DNA of 64,000 bases from Psychrobacter luti (GTDB taxonomy: Bacteria; Pseudomonadota; Gammaproteobacteria; Pseudomonadales; Moraxellaceae), in assembly GCF_014192115.1 (NCBI RefSeq), contig NZ_JACHXL010000003.1, positions 248,001 to 312,000 of the forward strand, read 5' to 3'. The notes beneath the pieces were generated by a model. That model did no database searches, was not told the DNA's origin, and worked only from the letters and a program-made list of their open reading frames with translations. A program made the position numbers and the translations under genes. Of the stretch, positions 1-9,106 are shown piece after piece. Each line of letters opens with the position of its first letter. Within the stretch, counting starts at the first letter, position 1.

Positions 1-1252
1 TTATCAGCAAGTCTAACGTGCCTGTTTGCTCAAGTATTAGTGGCGTTTGTTGCATAACTGCTTGTTGATTAAAATAACGATATAGTCTGCCGCTATATAG
101 ATAACCAATAGAGTGCAGGTGCTCATAGACATGATGAATGGGTGTCATGTTCGGCGCGAGGAGGGCACGTGGATTGCCAGAGGCGCCAGCAAGCGGCGCG
201 ACCTTATCTACTATGGTGACTGCAATACCGCGATTGGCTAGCGTCCAAGCCGTAAGCAGTCCGGCAACGCCTGCGCCAATCACTACTGTATGGCTAGGAA
301 GGTTTGGGTAAATTGAAGCATTACTATCGTCATTTAGAGATACAGACTCGATTGATAAAGTCTCAGTTGGTAGAGAATCAGTAATGCCAGCCATGACTGC
401 CGTCAGCATTTCACGCTTGCGCCCAAAACCTTTCACCTTATTGATCTCAAAACCATGCGTTTGCAAGCCACGTTTGACGATACCGGCACAGCTATAAGTA
501 GCGGCAGTCGTGCCAGTACGAGATAGGCGCTGCATCTGAGTAAATATCGTATCAGCCCACAAAGTCTCATTACAAGAAGGCGCGAAACCATCTAAAAACC
601 AAGCATCAATATAAGGGCGATTGATAGAGGTCTCAGTTTCTAGGCTTGCCAAACTATCGCCTGCATCGCCCAACCAAATATCAAGCGTGATATTATCGTC
701 GATAAAATTTAGTCGATGACAGCCCGCAATCAGTGGTGGATAGTTGGCTAAAAAATCTTCAATCAATTTTGCAAGTTCAGGGGCGCGCTGTACCCATAAG
801 CTGAGTATCTGCGTTAAGTCGGAAAGTGGGATGGGGTATTTTTCAGTGGTGATAAAGTGTAAGCGGGCGCTTGTTAAATGCGGATGCTGAGCACGAAGCT
901 CACGCCAAAGCTGCCATGTCGCTAAAAAATTCAAGCCCGTACCAAAGCCCAATTCAGCAATAGTAAAGCATCGCTTATCGGCAAGGTTTGCTAGGCGCTC
1001 GGGTAATTGGTTATGGGCTAAGAATACATGACGAGATTCTGCCAAGCCATCAGCATGCGAGAAATAGACATCGCCAAACTCCCCTGATACTGGCACTTGA
1101 TTGCCAGCATCATCGGTTTGCCATGCAATCTTAGCAGGGGTAATTACGTTCGGGGGAGCTGGTTTTTTAGGGGGTTTGCTGGCTTTATAAGGTTTATGCG
1201 AGTCAGAAGAGGTAGGCTTAGATATAGCAGATTTAGACTGAGGTTTAGACAT
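1..1252 (-). CDS. mnmC: MnmC bifunctional tRNA wobble-uridine modification enzyme (3' end cut by window edge)
   Basis: MnmC finishes mnm5s2U34 in tRNA: the FAD-dependent oxidoreductase part removes the carboxymethyl group and the methyltransferase part adds a methyl group. About 417 residues are present, read by translating the minus strand from an ATG at 1250-1252. A basic, Pro/Lys/Ser-rich N-terminal tail of about 35 residues precedes the methyltransferase domain, which has the SAM motif [10 protein letters not shown] and the family signature [10 protein letters not shown]. Next comes the start of the FAD domain, with [10 protein letters not shown] and the typical [13 protein letters not shown]. 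The rest of the oxidoreductase domain lies outside the window. The gene starts 26 bp below the stop codon of the membrane-protein gene upstream, so it may be the last gene of a yciI-coiled-coil-mnmC operon. Identification is firm. The long charged tail is unusual. Confidence 0.93.
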   Translation of the reverse strand, partial: MSKPQSKSAISKPTSSDSHKPYKASKPPKKPAPPNVITPAKIAWQTDDAGNQVPVSGEFGDVYFSHADGLAESRHVFLAHNQLPERLANLADKRCFTIAELGFGTGLNFLATWQLWRELRAQHPHLTSARLHFITTEKYPIPLSDLTQILSLWVQRAPELAKLIEDFLANYPPLIAGCHRLNFIDDNITLDIWLGDAGDSLASLETETSINRPYIDAWFLDGFAPSCNETLWADTIFTQMQRLSRTGTTAATYSCAGIVKRGLQTHGFEINKVKGFGRKREMLTAVMAGITDSLPTETLSIESVSLNDDSNASIYPNLPSHTVVIGAGVAGLLTAWTLANRGIAVTIVDKVAPLAGASGNPRALLAPNMTPIHHVYEHLHSIGYLYSGRLYRYFNQQAVMQQTPLILEQTGTLDLLI

Positions 1253-1278
1253 AGGTCATCACATTTATAAAGGATTTA

Positions 1279-1830
1279 CTACCAGCGTTCACGGCGAACA
1301 AACACTAACCACGAAATAAAAATCCCGACCAATAAGCTAATTAACACTGTAAATGCACCATATAAAAACAATTGACCTTTGCTTTCATAAACCAAAACGT
1401 TTACTTGCGTTTGTAAGTCATTGACTTGACGCTGAAGCTGGGCATTACGGCTAAGCAATTCTTGATTGGCCTCAGATAGCGCTTTATTCGATGGTTGTAG
1501 CTGGGCTGCTAAGGTATCGTTAATGTTGGTCGCAGGCTGATCACTAGCAGCAAGGTTCGGTGCTGTAGTAGACACCATAGTTGAGCCAGTATTTGACGGA
1601 GTTATTTGATTCACATTGTTAGGCGCTAATACAGCATTAGGCGTTAGCGTGGCCGTTCCTGCCGCAGGGTCAGCATTGGTCACAGTTGGCGCTGCTTGTA
1701 CCGACAAGCTAGCAAGCAATATCAGGCTAGCAACACTAACGTTAGTGACGCGGCCATAAGCGCGCTCACTAGTATGATTAGTAACGTGATTAGAAACAGA
1801 ACTATTTAATAAAAATGACCGCTTAATCAC
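1279..1830 (-). CDS. Exported coiled-coil protein with C-terminal membrane anchor
   Basis: The family is not recognised. The 183-residue product has a long N-terminal stretch, then a hydrophobic segment (about residues 33-47, ending in VQAAPT) that looks like a signal peptide. A Pro/Thr/Asn-rich linker follows. Residues about 105-145 form a Leu/Gln-rich heptad-like coiled coil, and a single membrane helix near residues 155-177 is followed by the basic tail RRERW. This is the layout of the C-terminal half of SH3-and-anchor envelope proteins, but no SH3 domain is visible. The start codon overlaps the yciI stop as ATGA, so the two are probably translationally coupled. The role is unknown; envelope location with the coil outside the cytoplasm is inferred. 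Confidence 0.65.
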   Translation of the reverse strand: MIKRSFLLNSSVSNHVTNHTSERAYGRVTNVSVASLILLASLSVQAAPTVTNADPAAGTATLTPNAVLAPNNVNQITPSNTGSTMVSTTAPNLAASDQPATNINDTLAAQLQPSNKALSEANQELLSRNAQLQRQVNDLQTQVNVLVYESKGQLFLYGAFTVLISLLVGIFISWLVFVRRERW

Positions 1831-2168
1831 GATGCTGCTACCTTATTGGCTGGTTTATCTGCTGCGCTGTCGGTAGGTGCAGGCAATGTCTGAACAAACG
1901 GCTTGATATCTACATGACTGTAGACCCCATCCCGCAAATAAGGCTCAGCGCTTGCCCATGCTTGCGCAGCATCGAGGGAATCAAAGTCAGCAATAATCAG
2001 GCTGCCTGACACCTCGGTTTTACCGTGCTCAATGGGCGTTGGACCAGCAATAATGAGTCGCTGCTCACTTTGTAATACTTGCAGGCGGGCAACGTGTTCG
2101 GCGCGCGTTACCTGACGTTGTGCGCTGCTACCAGCAACATCGTGACCGATAATGGCAAATAAGGACAT
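1827..2168 (-). CDS. yciI: YciI family protein
   Basis: This 113-residue protein has the ferredoxin-like YciI fold: an N-terminal FAIIGHDV strand, the R-x-x-H-x-x-x-L helix (RAEHVARLQVL), a central GPTP..G segment and the conserved FDSLDAAQAWASAEPYLRDGVYSHVDIKPF, which carries the family's DP/EP-Y motif. Members are dimeric and of uncertain function; some are related to dehydrochlorinases, and the His-Asp/Glu pair is thought to form a pseudo-active site. A polar tail of about 18 residues follows the domain. It is the first gene of the tail-to-head set yciI, coiled-coil gene and mnmC, and lies beside yciB, a neighbourhood known from other gammaproteobacteria. Confidence 0.9.
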   Translation of the reverse strand: MSLFAIIGHDVAGSSAQRQVTRAEHVARLQVLQSEQRLIIAGPTPIEHGKTEVSGSLIIADFDSLDAAQAWASAEPYLRDGVYSHVDIKPFVQTLPAPTDSAADKPANKVAAS

Positions 2169-2315
2169 GGGGCTTCCTCAAGTAAATAGTATGAATAAAG
2201 TGCTAATTAACCGCAATGAAAAATAATAATCATATATCTCATTATGCTTTTGAATCATATATTATGATTAAACCAGCTTTTACGATTAAACTAGGTCTTA
2301 TAATTAAATCAGCTT

Positions 2316-2867
2316 TTATTTGTTAGTTTTGTCGGTTAACGCTGGATTGAGATGGTTTTTCAACAACGCAAATTGGGCAACCACAAATACCAACATAATC
2401 GGAATCCAGCCGTAGGTTTTGAAGTTAATCCAAGCCTCATCAGACATAGTAAATGCCGTGATATAATGCAGAACGCCCATAAAGGCAAAAAACAATGCCC
2501 AAGCGACGGTCAGTTTTTTCCAGCCACTCAGCGTGAGTGAAAACACCTCTTTCATGGCCAATTGCATCAACGGTTTATTAATCGCAGCGCTGACCAACAG
2601 CGTTAAGGCAAAGATACCGTTGATAATAGGCGACTTCCAACGCAAATAGATGTCGTCACGCAATAGCAGCGTACCACCGCAAAAGACAATAGTTAATAAC
2701 AAAACGACCCACTGCTGTTTATCAAACTTGCCTTTTTGACGCACAAAATGGATGGCATAAATGATAATAGTGGCAACGAGCAATGCGCCTGCTGCTGCTA
2801 AAATGCCACTGTAACGCGCGGCAACAAAAAAAGCGATCAACGGAATGAAGTCTAATAAGGCTTTCAT
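2316..2867 (-). CDS. yciB: Inner-membrane septation protein A (YciB family)
   Basis: This is a 183-residue polytopic inner-membrane protein of the YciB/IspZ family, which is involved in cell envelope synthesis and septation. I take the ATG at 2865-2867, giving MKALLDFIPLIAFFVAARYSG, because family members begin with that first helix and are about 180 residues long. The frame stays open 72 bp further upstream, but that extension matches nothing in the family. Five hydrophobic segments can be seen. The conserved KPLMQLAMKEVF and the segment DEAWINFKTYGWIPIMLVFVVAQ are present. A weak TTGGA lies upstream. The gene is divergent from the RNase AM gene. Confidence 0.93.
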   Translation of the reverse strand: MKALLDFIPLIAFFVAARYSGILAAAGALLVATIIIYAIHFVRQKGKFDKQQWVVLLLTIVFCGGTLLLRDDIYLRWKSPIINGIFALTLLVSAAINKPLMQLAMKEVFSLTLSGWKKLTVAWALFFAFMGVLHYITAFTMSDEAWINFKTYGWIPIMLVFVVAQFALLKNHLNPALTDKTNK

Positions 2868-3069
2868 AGCAAATAGGATGTCCAACAAAAAACGTATGGG
2901 GTAGTTTACACGTCTACTGCCGCAAAAAAAAGCAATCAACCTTATAATCGTCCGATATGCTGTTGATATGCCATGTCTTCGCCGTTTTTAACTTGTTTTA
3001 CTGATAATATAGTTAGTATCAACCGCATATTTAAATGAACAACACCTTCAAAACCTTAAGGCCAGCTTT

Positions 3070-3951
3070 ATGAAAATTGACTTACATTGCCACAGTACTT
3101 GTTCTGATGGTACTTACGCGCCCGCCGAGGTGGTACAGCGCGCTCACAATGCTGGCATTAATGTACTGGCGTTAACCGATCATGATACCTTGATGGGTAT
3201 CGATGAGGCGCGCGTGGCGGCTGAGGCCTGCGATATACAGTTAATCAATGGGGTTGAGATTAGCTGCGAGCATACGCTTAGCGGCGGCTATGGCAAAAAT
3301 AAATCCACCAATAAAATTATTCATGTCCTTGGACTGGATTTTACTGATTTTGAGAAAATGCATGCCACCTTGCAACAACTGCAAGACAGCCGTGCCACGC
3401 GCGGTCAACGTATCACTGAAAAACTCAGCGAATTATTAACCATTGATTACGACGAGTTATGGCAAGCGGTGCTCGATAAAGCTGGCGGCAATCCACAAGC
3501 GGTAGGGCGTGCGCATATTGGTCAAGTGTTATTTGAGCGTGGTGAGGTAAAGACCGTGCAAAAAGCCTTTGATAAATACTTGGCGGATAATAAGCCGGCT
3601 TATGTGGCGATTGAAGCATTGACGATGCAGCATGGTATTGAGCTGATTCATGCTTGCGGCGGCAAGGCAGTGCTGGCACACCCAACACGCTATCAGCTTT
3701 CAGCCACCCGCGTACGTAAACTGATTGAAGAGTTTGCGCAGCTTGGCGGTGATGCTTGTGAATTACCAGCGAATAGCGAACCAGTTAGTACCCGTAGAAT
3801 GGTCGATCGCAGCATTGCTGAACATCAGCTAGCTGCGTCTATCGGTAGTGACTTTCATGGCAGTAATATGCCATGGCGACGCTTGGGCGACGTGCCAAAC
3901 CTTAACCCTGAACAGCAAGGTATTTGGCAGTCATTTGCAATATTGGCTTAG
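3070..3951 (+). CDS. rnm: RNase AM, PHP-domain 5'-3' exoribonuclease (YciV/TrpH)
   Basis: This is a PHP-family metallophosphoesterase of 293 residues. The metal-binding motifs are in order: DLHCHST at residues 4-10, LTDHDT near 36-41, NGVEIS near 60, AHP near 203 and GSDFH at 259-263. The E. coli homologue (YciV, RNase AM) trims 5' ends of RNA and matures the 5' ends of rRNAs; older annotations call it TrpH. Length and motif spacing are normal. The gene is divergent from yciB and stands alone: the next gene begins about 250 bp downstream. The AT-rich space in between shows no clear terminator. Confidence 0.92.
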   Translation: MKIDLHCHSTCSDGTYAPAEVVQRAHNAGINVLALTDHDTLMGIDEARVAAEACDIQLINGVEISCEHTLSGGYGKNKSTNKIIHVLGLDFTDFEKMHATLQQLQDSRATRGQRITEKLSELLTIDYDELWQAVLDKAGGNPQAVGRAHIGQVLFERGEVKTVQKAFDKYLADNKPAYVAIEALTMQHGIELIHACGGKAVLAHPTRYQLSATRVRKLIEEFAQLGGDACELPANSEPVSTRRMVDRSIAEHQLAASIGSDFHGSNMPWRRLGDVPNLNPEQQGIWQSFAILA

Positions 3952-4197
3952 TTAAAGCGACCATCTAAAATGATAGGCTGACCCTGCAAATTTATATTGT
4001 AAATAGGCATTATCGTTACTTAAAACCATACGCCAAAATGAGGTGTTGGATACTGACGCATAAATCACTTAAACAGATTGATAATCAAAGGAAAAATTGC
4101 CACACTAAATGCGTCAGTTTAGATCTAATATAAGTCATCTTTTTTATTTTCTTATTTGGTTTAGCTCAATAAATTTCACTATCTGCGGTAGCCCATT

Positions 4198-5745
4198 ATG
4201 GCTGTATCGATATCTCATCTAGGCTACAGAAAACTCTCGCGAGTGATTTTCGAGTGGCAAGCTGCTGATAGGGCGTTGCTGCTGGCACTGTTTATTTTGC
4301 TAGAAGTATCATCGCATTGGTTATGGTGCTTATTTGTCTGGTGGCGCCAAGATATATATGGCAGCTACGTAGATATGGACGTGCTGTATCCCTTGTGGAT
4401 TGGCCTGACACTGATGGTCCTTTTCTTTTCTTGGATGGTCAGCCGTTTATCACCGATTAGAGAAGATACGGGGTCACTATATAAATGGCAAGCGATAATA
4501 GTTACGCTCTATAGCCTTTATATTGCCGTGGTCATTATAGTCATGGGTTATAGTAGTTTGGTCGCAGGGGTTTCACTCGTAGGCGGTGCGATGCTAGGGA
4601 TGGTGCTGATACGTCGCCGCTATGTATGGAAAGCTTTTTTAGGGCATATCGCACTGATTTTCTTGGTAACTTTAATTCCTTATTTTGGCTTTACGATACC
4701 CAATCTACGCCAAATGACGATAGCCTCTTTCCCTTTAGATAGCTATAACTATCTCACCTATAACGAGATGACAGTGATCGAAAATGCCATCTCTGCATCT
4801 ATTTTTCAAAATGGTACGCTGAGTTGGGACAGTTTTAATCAACTGCGTTTCTCCTATGCATTTTTTTGGCGTACCACCCATATTTATATGGCGCTGCCAA
4901 AGGCAGTGTTTATTATTTACATGTTTCGCACGCTGTTATTGATATTGGATAACAGTAAAGCTGAAATCATGCAGTATGCCAATCAAGATGAATTGACCCA
5001 GCTAAAAAGTCGCCGCTATGGTTTGACGCAAATGCAGCAAGCGCTCCTAGCAATGGGAGATAAGCAAGATTTTAGCGTGATTTTATTGGATTTAGATTGG
5101 TTTAAAAGCATTAATGACAACTATGGTCACGACGTTGGCGATCAAGTGCTGTCGGAGGTTGCCCAGACGCTACTAAAATCTTTATCAGAAGAGAGTATTG
5201 TCAGTCGCTATGGCGGCGAAGAGTTTTTGATTGTCCTGCCCGATACCCAGCATGATAGTGCCATGACCATTGCTAAGCAGCTACGCAGAGATATTGCGCA
5301 ACATGTCATCAAGAGCGATGATGGTACGGATTTTAATATCACCGCCAGTATAGGGGTTTATACCCTGACCCATGATGAGCGCGCCCGTATTCAGAGTGAA
5401 TATAAGACATTGGCATTAGAAGAAAGCACGCAGCCGCTTGCAGAGTCGCAAAAACCTCGGAAGAAAGAAGCCGACATTGATAAGGCTCGTACCAACAAAA
5501 CCAGCACGCAAAAAGAGAGCTCGCAAAAAACTCGCGCCCAGAAAAGAATTTCTCATAGAAGAAAACGTGCTGCTACAGAAATCTTAAAGGCGCAGCTGCC
5601 GAGTGATATTTGTCAGCGCTTAATCTGTATCGCTGATAAAGCCCTATATGAGGCAAAAGACCGCGGTCGTAATCAAGTGGTCAGCGCCAATGATATGCTC
5701 GCGGCGGAAAAGGATAAGATTTCTGTCCTTTATGCCATTAGCTAA
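4198..5745 (+). CDS. Membrane-bound diguanylate cyclase (GGDEF) with a large internal insertion
   Basis: The 515-residue protein has about six N-terminal membrane segments (roughly residues 25-245), which do not clearly match a named sensor domain, followed by a GGDEF domain. The active-site motif is intact as GGEEF at residues 339-343, and the metal- and substrate-binding segment VILLDLDWFKSINDNYGH is present, so it should make c-di-GMP. The residues where an RxxD inhibitory site would lie read SEES, so product inhibition at an I-site is unlikely. Between the strand TASIGVY (382-388) and the helix ADKALYEAKDRGRN (from 479) lie about 90 residues instead of the usual 25-30. The extra part is Lys/Ser/Thr/Gln-rich, strongly basic and low in complexity. 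The reading frame is continuous through it. Confidence 0.88.
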   Translation: MAVSISHLGYRKLSRVIFEWQAADRALLLALFILLEVSSHWLWCLFVWWRQDIYGSYVDMDVLYPLWIGLTLMVLFFSWMVSRLSPIREDTGSLYKWQAIIVTLYSLYIAVVIIVMGYSSLVAGVSLVGGAMLGMVLIRRRYVWKAFLGHIALIFLVTLIPYFGFTIPNLRQMTIASFPLDSYNYLTYNEMTVIENAISASIFQNGTLSWDSFNQLRFSYAFFWRTTHIYMALPKAVFIIYMFRTLLLILDNSKAEIMQYANQDELTQLKSRRYGLTQMQQALLAMGDKQDFSVILLDLDWFKSINDNYGHDVGDQVLSEVAQTLLKSLSEESIVSRYGGEEFLIVLPDTQHDSAMTIAKQLRRDIAQHVIKSDDGTDFNITASIGVYTLTHDERARIQSEYKTLALEESTQPLAESQKPRKKEADIDKARTNKTSTQKESSQKTRAQKRISHRRKRAATEILKAQLPSDICQRLICIADKALYEAKDRGRNQVVSANDMLAAEKDKISVLYAIS

Positions 5746-5809
5746 GGCGTGCCCTAGTTATTTTGTATATGGTTTCTGACATTAATCATATAATCACATA
5801 GTCTGACTT

Positions 5810-7081
5810 TTAACCCCTTGCTGATGATGTGTTTAGGTTTTGAACTAAGCTTGCCAGCACACTCGTTGCAAAACTGCCTGTGGTTAAAGTAAAGTTTAAT
5901 ACCAGTGTTTGCTCACTGCCATTTCCCCCACCTTGCCACTCCCAACTTAATTCTTCAATCGGTAGCCTTAGTGCTCGTCGTTGTGCTTTGATATCACGCT
6001 TCTCTAATCCTGCTGCTAGCTGATGTAATAATGGGTCGTTTTGCACGATATCATTTTCGATAGCGGCTGCTGCGCCGCTGACTTTATCATTACCCACGCC
6101 CCATAACACGGCAGTTGGATGAATATCGCCGCTGGCAAGTCGCGCTTGCAAAGTCTCATCGATTGCTTCGCTGGCAAATATCGAGCCTGACCCGTCCAAA
6201 TTAAACACTTCGCCTGCAAGCCCATTAGTCCAACTACCATCGCGCACCCGTGCTGCCAATATTTCATTAAATATCAAGCTACGCGCAGCAGACAGCTCCA
6301 TGCTGTTTTGCTCGCGCGGCGCTTGTTTGCGTTTGCTTTTTTTGGGTTGCGGCCGACTTTCTGGCGCTGGACGGGCAAACAATGCCAATGCTTCTCTCAC
6401 ATTATTGCCATTACGGCCAAAGCGCTGCGGACCAAAATAGTTGGGCACGCCCGTTGTGCTTATATGGGCTAAATGCTGCTCGACAGCACTCTTGTCACTT
6501 TCTTTAGCCGATAATAACTGCTCAAGCATTGGCGCTGCTGTATCAAAATCGGAAAACTGGATATCACGCAAGGTAATGATAAATTGATTAGCGCGGTGCG
6601 TGCCACGATTGAGCTTTTTGTTATGCCAATGCTGCGCAAGGATAGTAAGCGATTCATTGGCGCTAATATCTACGGGTGCAAATTCAGACTCTGGTAATTG
6701 CTTCTTAGGTATCCGCAGGCTAAACCACTGTGTCGTCAGCGCATGACGATCTTTAAGCCCTGAGTAACCAACATCGCGCAGTGGAATCTCTGCCCATTCT
6801 GATAGCAGTTTAGCCAGATAAGCGGTATTCATGCCCAGCTTTTCAATATGTAGCCATAAATGCTCACCCTCGCCCGTAAAGTCGAGCGGCAATATCTCAT
6901 TAACCACAAAGTCTGTGGCATGGGCTTTATACGTCGCTTGCGCTAAAGGCGGCTGCATTGATTGTGGTAGGTTGGCCGTATCAGTAGCAGCGCTGATATC
7001 GAAGCTTGCGATATCAAATGTCTTATCATCAAGCGTTTCGTTATTAAGTAAGTCGTTATTTAAATCGTCTTGAGAAGTCAT
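5810..7081 (-). CDS. truD: tRNA pseudouridine(13) synthase TruD
   Basis: TruD isomerises U13 in tRNA(Glu). The motif GYSGLKDRHALTTQWF is present with the catalytic Asp at residue 111 (Asp80 in E. coli), along with NYFGPQRFGRNGNN and the C-terminal ALRLPIEELSWEW. At 423 residues it is longer than the E. coli enzyme (about 350) for two visible reasons: an acidic, low-complexity N-terminal extension of about 40 residues, and a basic insert (Pro/Lys/Arg/Gln-rich, about residues 242-262) just before MELSAARSLIFN. Its 3' end converges on the diguanylate cyclase gene with 64 bp between them and no obvious terminator. Confidence 0.95.
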   Translation of the reverse strand: MTSQDDLNNDLLNNETLDDKTFDIASFDISAATDTANLPQSMQPPLAQATYKAHATDFVVNEILPLDFTGEGEHLWLHIEKLGMNTAYLAKLLSEWAEIPLRDVGYSGLKDRHALTTQWFSLRIPKKQLPESEFAPVDISANESLTILAQHWHNKKLNRGTHRANQFIITLRDIQFSDFDTAAPMLEQLLSAKESDKSAVEQHLAHISTTGVPNYFGPQRFGRNGNNVREALALFARPAPESRPQPKKSKRKQAPREQNSMELSAARSLIFNEILAARVRDGSWTNGLAGEVFNLDGSGSIFASEAIDETLQARLASGDIHPTAVLWGVGNDKVSGAAAAIENDIVQNDPLLHQLAAGLEKRDIKAQRRALRLPIEELSWEWQGGGNGSEQTLVLNFTLTTGSFATSVLASLVQNLNTSSARG

Positions 7082-7277
7082 AAGGGCATCTTTTATTGAT
7101 TATAGGTATTAAAGTAAATTGGTTGAGATATATGTTAAAGGTTTAAAAGGCATTAAAGATTTAAAAGTCAGAATTACGTTTTGCAACGCAGGCAGCATAC
7201 AAATAAACAGCGCCTATCAAATGGGCTTGCTACTATCAAGGTATCTGATTTTTTAAATTGCGTATTTCTATCGGTAT

Positions 7278-7334
7278 TGATTGATTCAATCAGCTTACAT
7301 CAATACGTTTTCAGCAGGAATTTTTCAGCAGGAA
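7278..7334. promoter_or_regulatory. Palindrome and tandem repeat upstream of the Rieske/FAD reductase gene
   Basis: The 289-bp space between truD and the reductase gene contains a 15-bp palindrome TGATTGATTCAATCA (7278-7292; 7-bp arms around one base) and a direct repeat of TTTTCAGCAGGAA (7308-7320 and 7322-7334). The palindrome is a plausible operator for a dimeric regulator; none is encoded nearby. The role is inferred from symmetry alone. The start codon at 7371 has AAGGA seven bases upstream. Confidence 0.35.
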
Positions 7335-7370
7335 ATAATAACGATTAATATTAAATGTTAAGGATAACTT

Positions 7371-8999
7371 ATGAGCAATGCAACGATTCATACCGTCACC
7401 ATTAGCAAAGCCGACATTCCAAATGGTGGCATGAAATCCTATAAACAGGATGACGATAGTATCATTTTAATCACGCGTGATGAGGACGAATTTAGCGCCT
7501 TTGATGGTAAATGTCCGCATGCTGGCGCAGATTTGGGCGATGGGTTACGCTGTGGCAATCGTGTCATTTGTCCATGGCATCATGGCAGTTTTGATAGTCG
7601 TGATGGCACCTTATTAGAGCCGGTCGCTATGCGCGGCTTGACCCAGTATGAGCTGACCGACGAAGGCGATAGCTTAATCGTCAATACCGCCGCGAAGATA
7701 GATAAGCACGTGACCAATGACAAAATGACGGACACCCATACCATTATAGTTGGCGGCGGCGGTGCAGGTTTTATGACGGCCAATCAGCTGCGACATACCG
7801 GTTATGGCGGCAAGATTACCTTAATTAGCCAAGACGATAAAGCCCCTTATAATCGTCCTTTATTATCCAAAATGTTTTTGGCGGGTAAAATGGATGAGAA
7901 ATATCTAATGCTAGGCGGCGCTAACTGGGCCAGTAACAATAATATCGATTTGCGCTTAAACCAAACCGTCAGCGAAGTACTACCTAATGAGCGTACCATC
8001 GTCATCACAGATGCAGACGGTAAAAGTGAGCAACAAACGGCGGACTTCTTAGTAGTAGCAACAGGCGCTGAGCCAAAAATACCGCCTTTTAAAGGTGCGG
8101 AGCTCGATGGTGTTTATACGCTACGCAGTATGGATGATGCCAAAGAAATTAAAAGTGCCAGTGATAATAAGCATGTCGTTATCGTAGGTACTGGTTTTAT
8201 CGGTATGGAAGTGGCATCGGCGTTAATGGAGGCAGGGAAGGCAACCTCTATCACTGTCGTTGGACGTAGTCGACGTGTCATGGCTAATATCGTTTCTGAA
8301 GCCGTTAGCAATGCTTTAATCAAACTGCATGAGGAAAAGGGCGTTAATTTTGTATTCGGTGCCGGCGTTGACGAAATCAATGCTGCTGAAGACGGTACTG
8401 ATAATGAAAGCACTAAAGTCAGCGGCGTCACCCTATCAGATGGCAGTACGCTTGCCGCCGATATGGTGATTTTAGGAACGGGTGTCGCACCGCGTATTGA
8501 GCTATTAAATGAAGTAAACGCGCCAGATGGTGTGCAAGTTGACGAGCATTTGCAATTGCGTGACGGCGTTTATGCACTCGGTGATATCGCCAAAGCCACC
8601 AATCAAATGGGGCGCATGCGTATCGAGCATTGGCGCGTGGCGTTGCAACATGGTTTGGTCACAGCAGCTGCTATATTAAATGAAGCTAATGTCGATTCGC
8701 TAGCGGAGCGTATTCCTTTCTTTTGGACAGCACAGTATGGCAAAAGCCTACGCTATAGCGGTCATGCGGCCACGCCTGATAATGGCATTTTATTTGGCTC
8801 GCCTGACAACCTTGACTATATCGAATATTATTTTGACGATGATGGGGAGGTTACGCGAGCCAGTGCCGCAAGTTCGCTTGGACGTGATAAAGAGCTGATT
8901 GCTTTCTCTGAATTATTGCGCCGTGGTCATGCGCCAACGCGCGCTCAAATTAAGGGAGGATTTGATATTATCGAGCAGGCACAGGTTTTATCGCGCTAG
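7371..8999 (+). CDS. Rieske-type ferredoxin fused to FAD-dependent NAD(P)H oxidoreductase (AIFM3/Nfrl-like)
   Basis: This 542-residue fusion has two parts. Residues 1-110 are a Rieske [2Fe-2S] domain with both cluster motifs, CPHAG (Cys48, His50) and CPWHH (Cys67, His70). From about residue 122 there is a pyridine nucleotide-disulfide oxidoreductase fold: an FAD-binding GGGGAGFMTA motif, an NAD(P)H-binding VIVGTGFIGMEVA near residue 270, and the second FAD motif GVYALGDIA. A small C-terminal reductase domain closes the protein. The layout matches AIFM3-like proteins and ferredoxin reductases of Rieske oxygenases. No oxygenase gene is nearby, so a stand-alone redox role is likelier than a degradation pathway. 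The physiological acceptor is unknown. Confidence 0.88.
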   Translation: MSNATIHTVTISKADIPNGGMKSYKQDDDSIILITRDEDEFSAFDGKCPHAGADLGDGLRCGNRVICPWHHGSFDSRDGTLLEPVAMRGLTQYELTDEGDSLIVNTAAKIDKHVTNDKMTDTHTIIVGGGGAGFMTANQLRHTGYGGKITLISQDDKAPYNRPLLSKMFLAGKMDEKYLMLGGANWASNNNIDLRLNQTVSEVLPNERTIVITDADGKSEQQTADFLVVATGAEPKIPPFKGAELDGVYTLRSMDDAKEIKSASDNKHVVIVGTGFIGMEVASALMEAGKATSITVVGRSRRVMANIVSEAVSNALIKLHEEKGVNFVFGAGVDEINAAEDGTDNESTKVSGVTLSDGSTLAADMVILGTGVAPRIELLNEVNAPDGVQVDEHLQLRDGVYALGDIAKATNQMGRMRIEHWRVALQHGLVTAAAILNEANVDSLAERIPFFWTAQYGKSLRYSGHAATPDNGILFGSPDNLDYIEYYFDDDGEVTRASAASSLGRDKELIAFSELLRRGHAPTRAQIKGGFDIIEQAQVLSR

Positions 9000-9024
9000 C
9001 ATTTAAAGGGTTATAAAGTTTACT

Positions 9025-9061
9025 ATAAAGGCTGGCTTGGTTATTCAGGTCAGCCTTTTAT
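9025..9061 (+). terminator. Rho-independent terminator after the Rieske/FAD reductase gene
   Basis: The stem ATAAAGGCTG pairs with CAGCCTTTTAT (one bulged T) around a loop of about 16 bases, and the right arm ends in a short T tract. It lies 26 bp after the stop codon and separates this gene from the GNAT gene. Confidence 0.7.
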
Positions 9062-9106
9062 ACCATAGCTTTTATAATAAACAAACGGAAAAGGAAAACC
9101 GATGTT

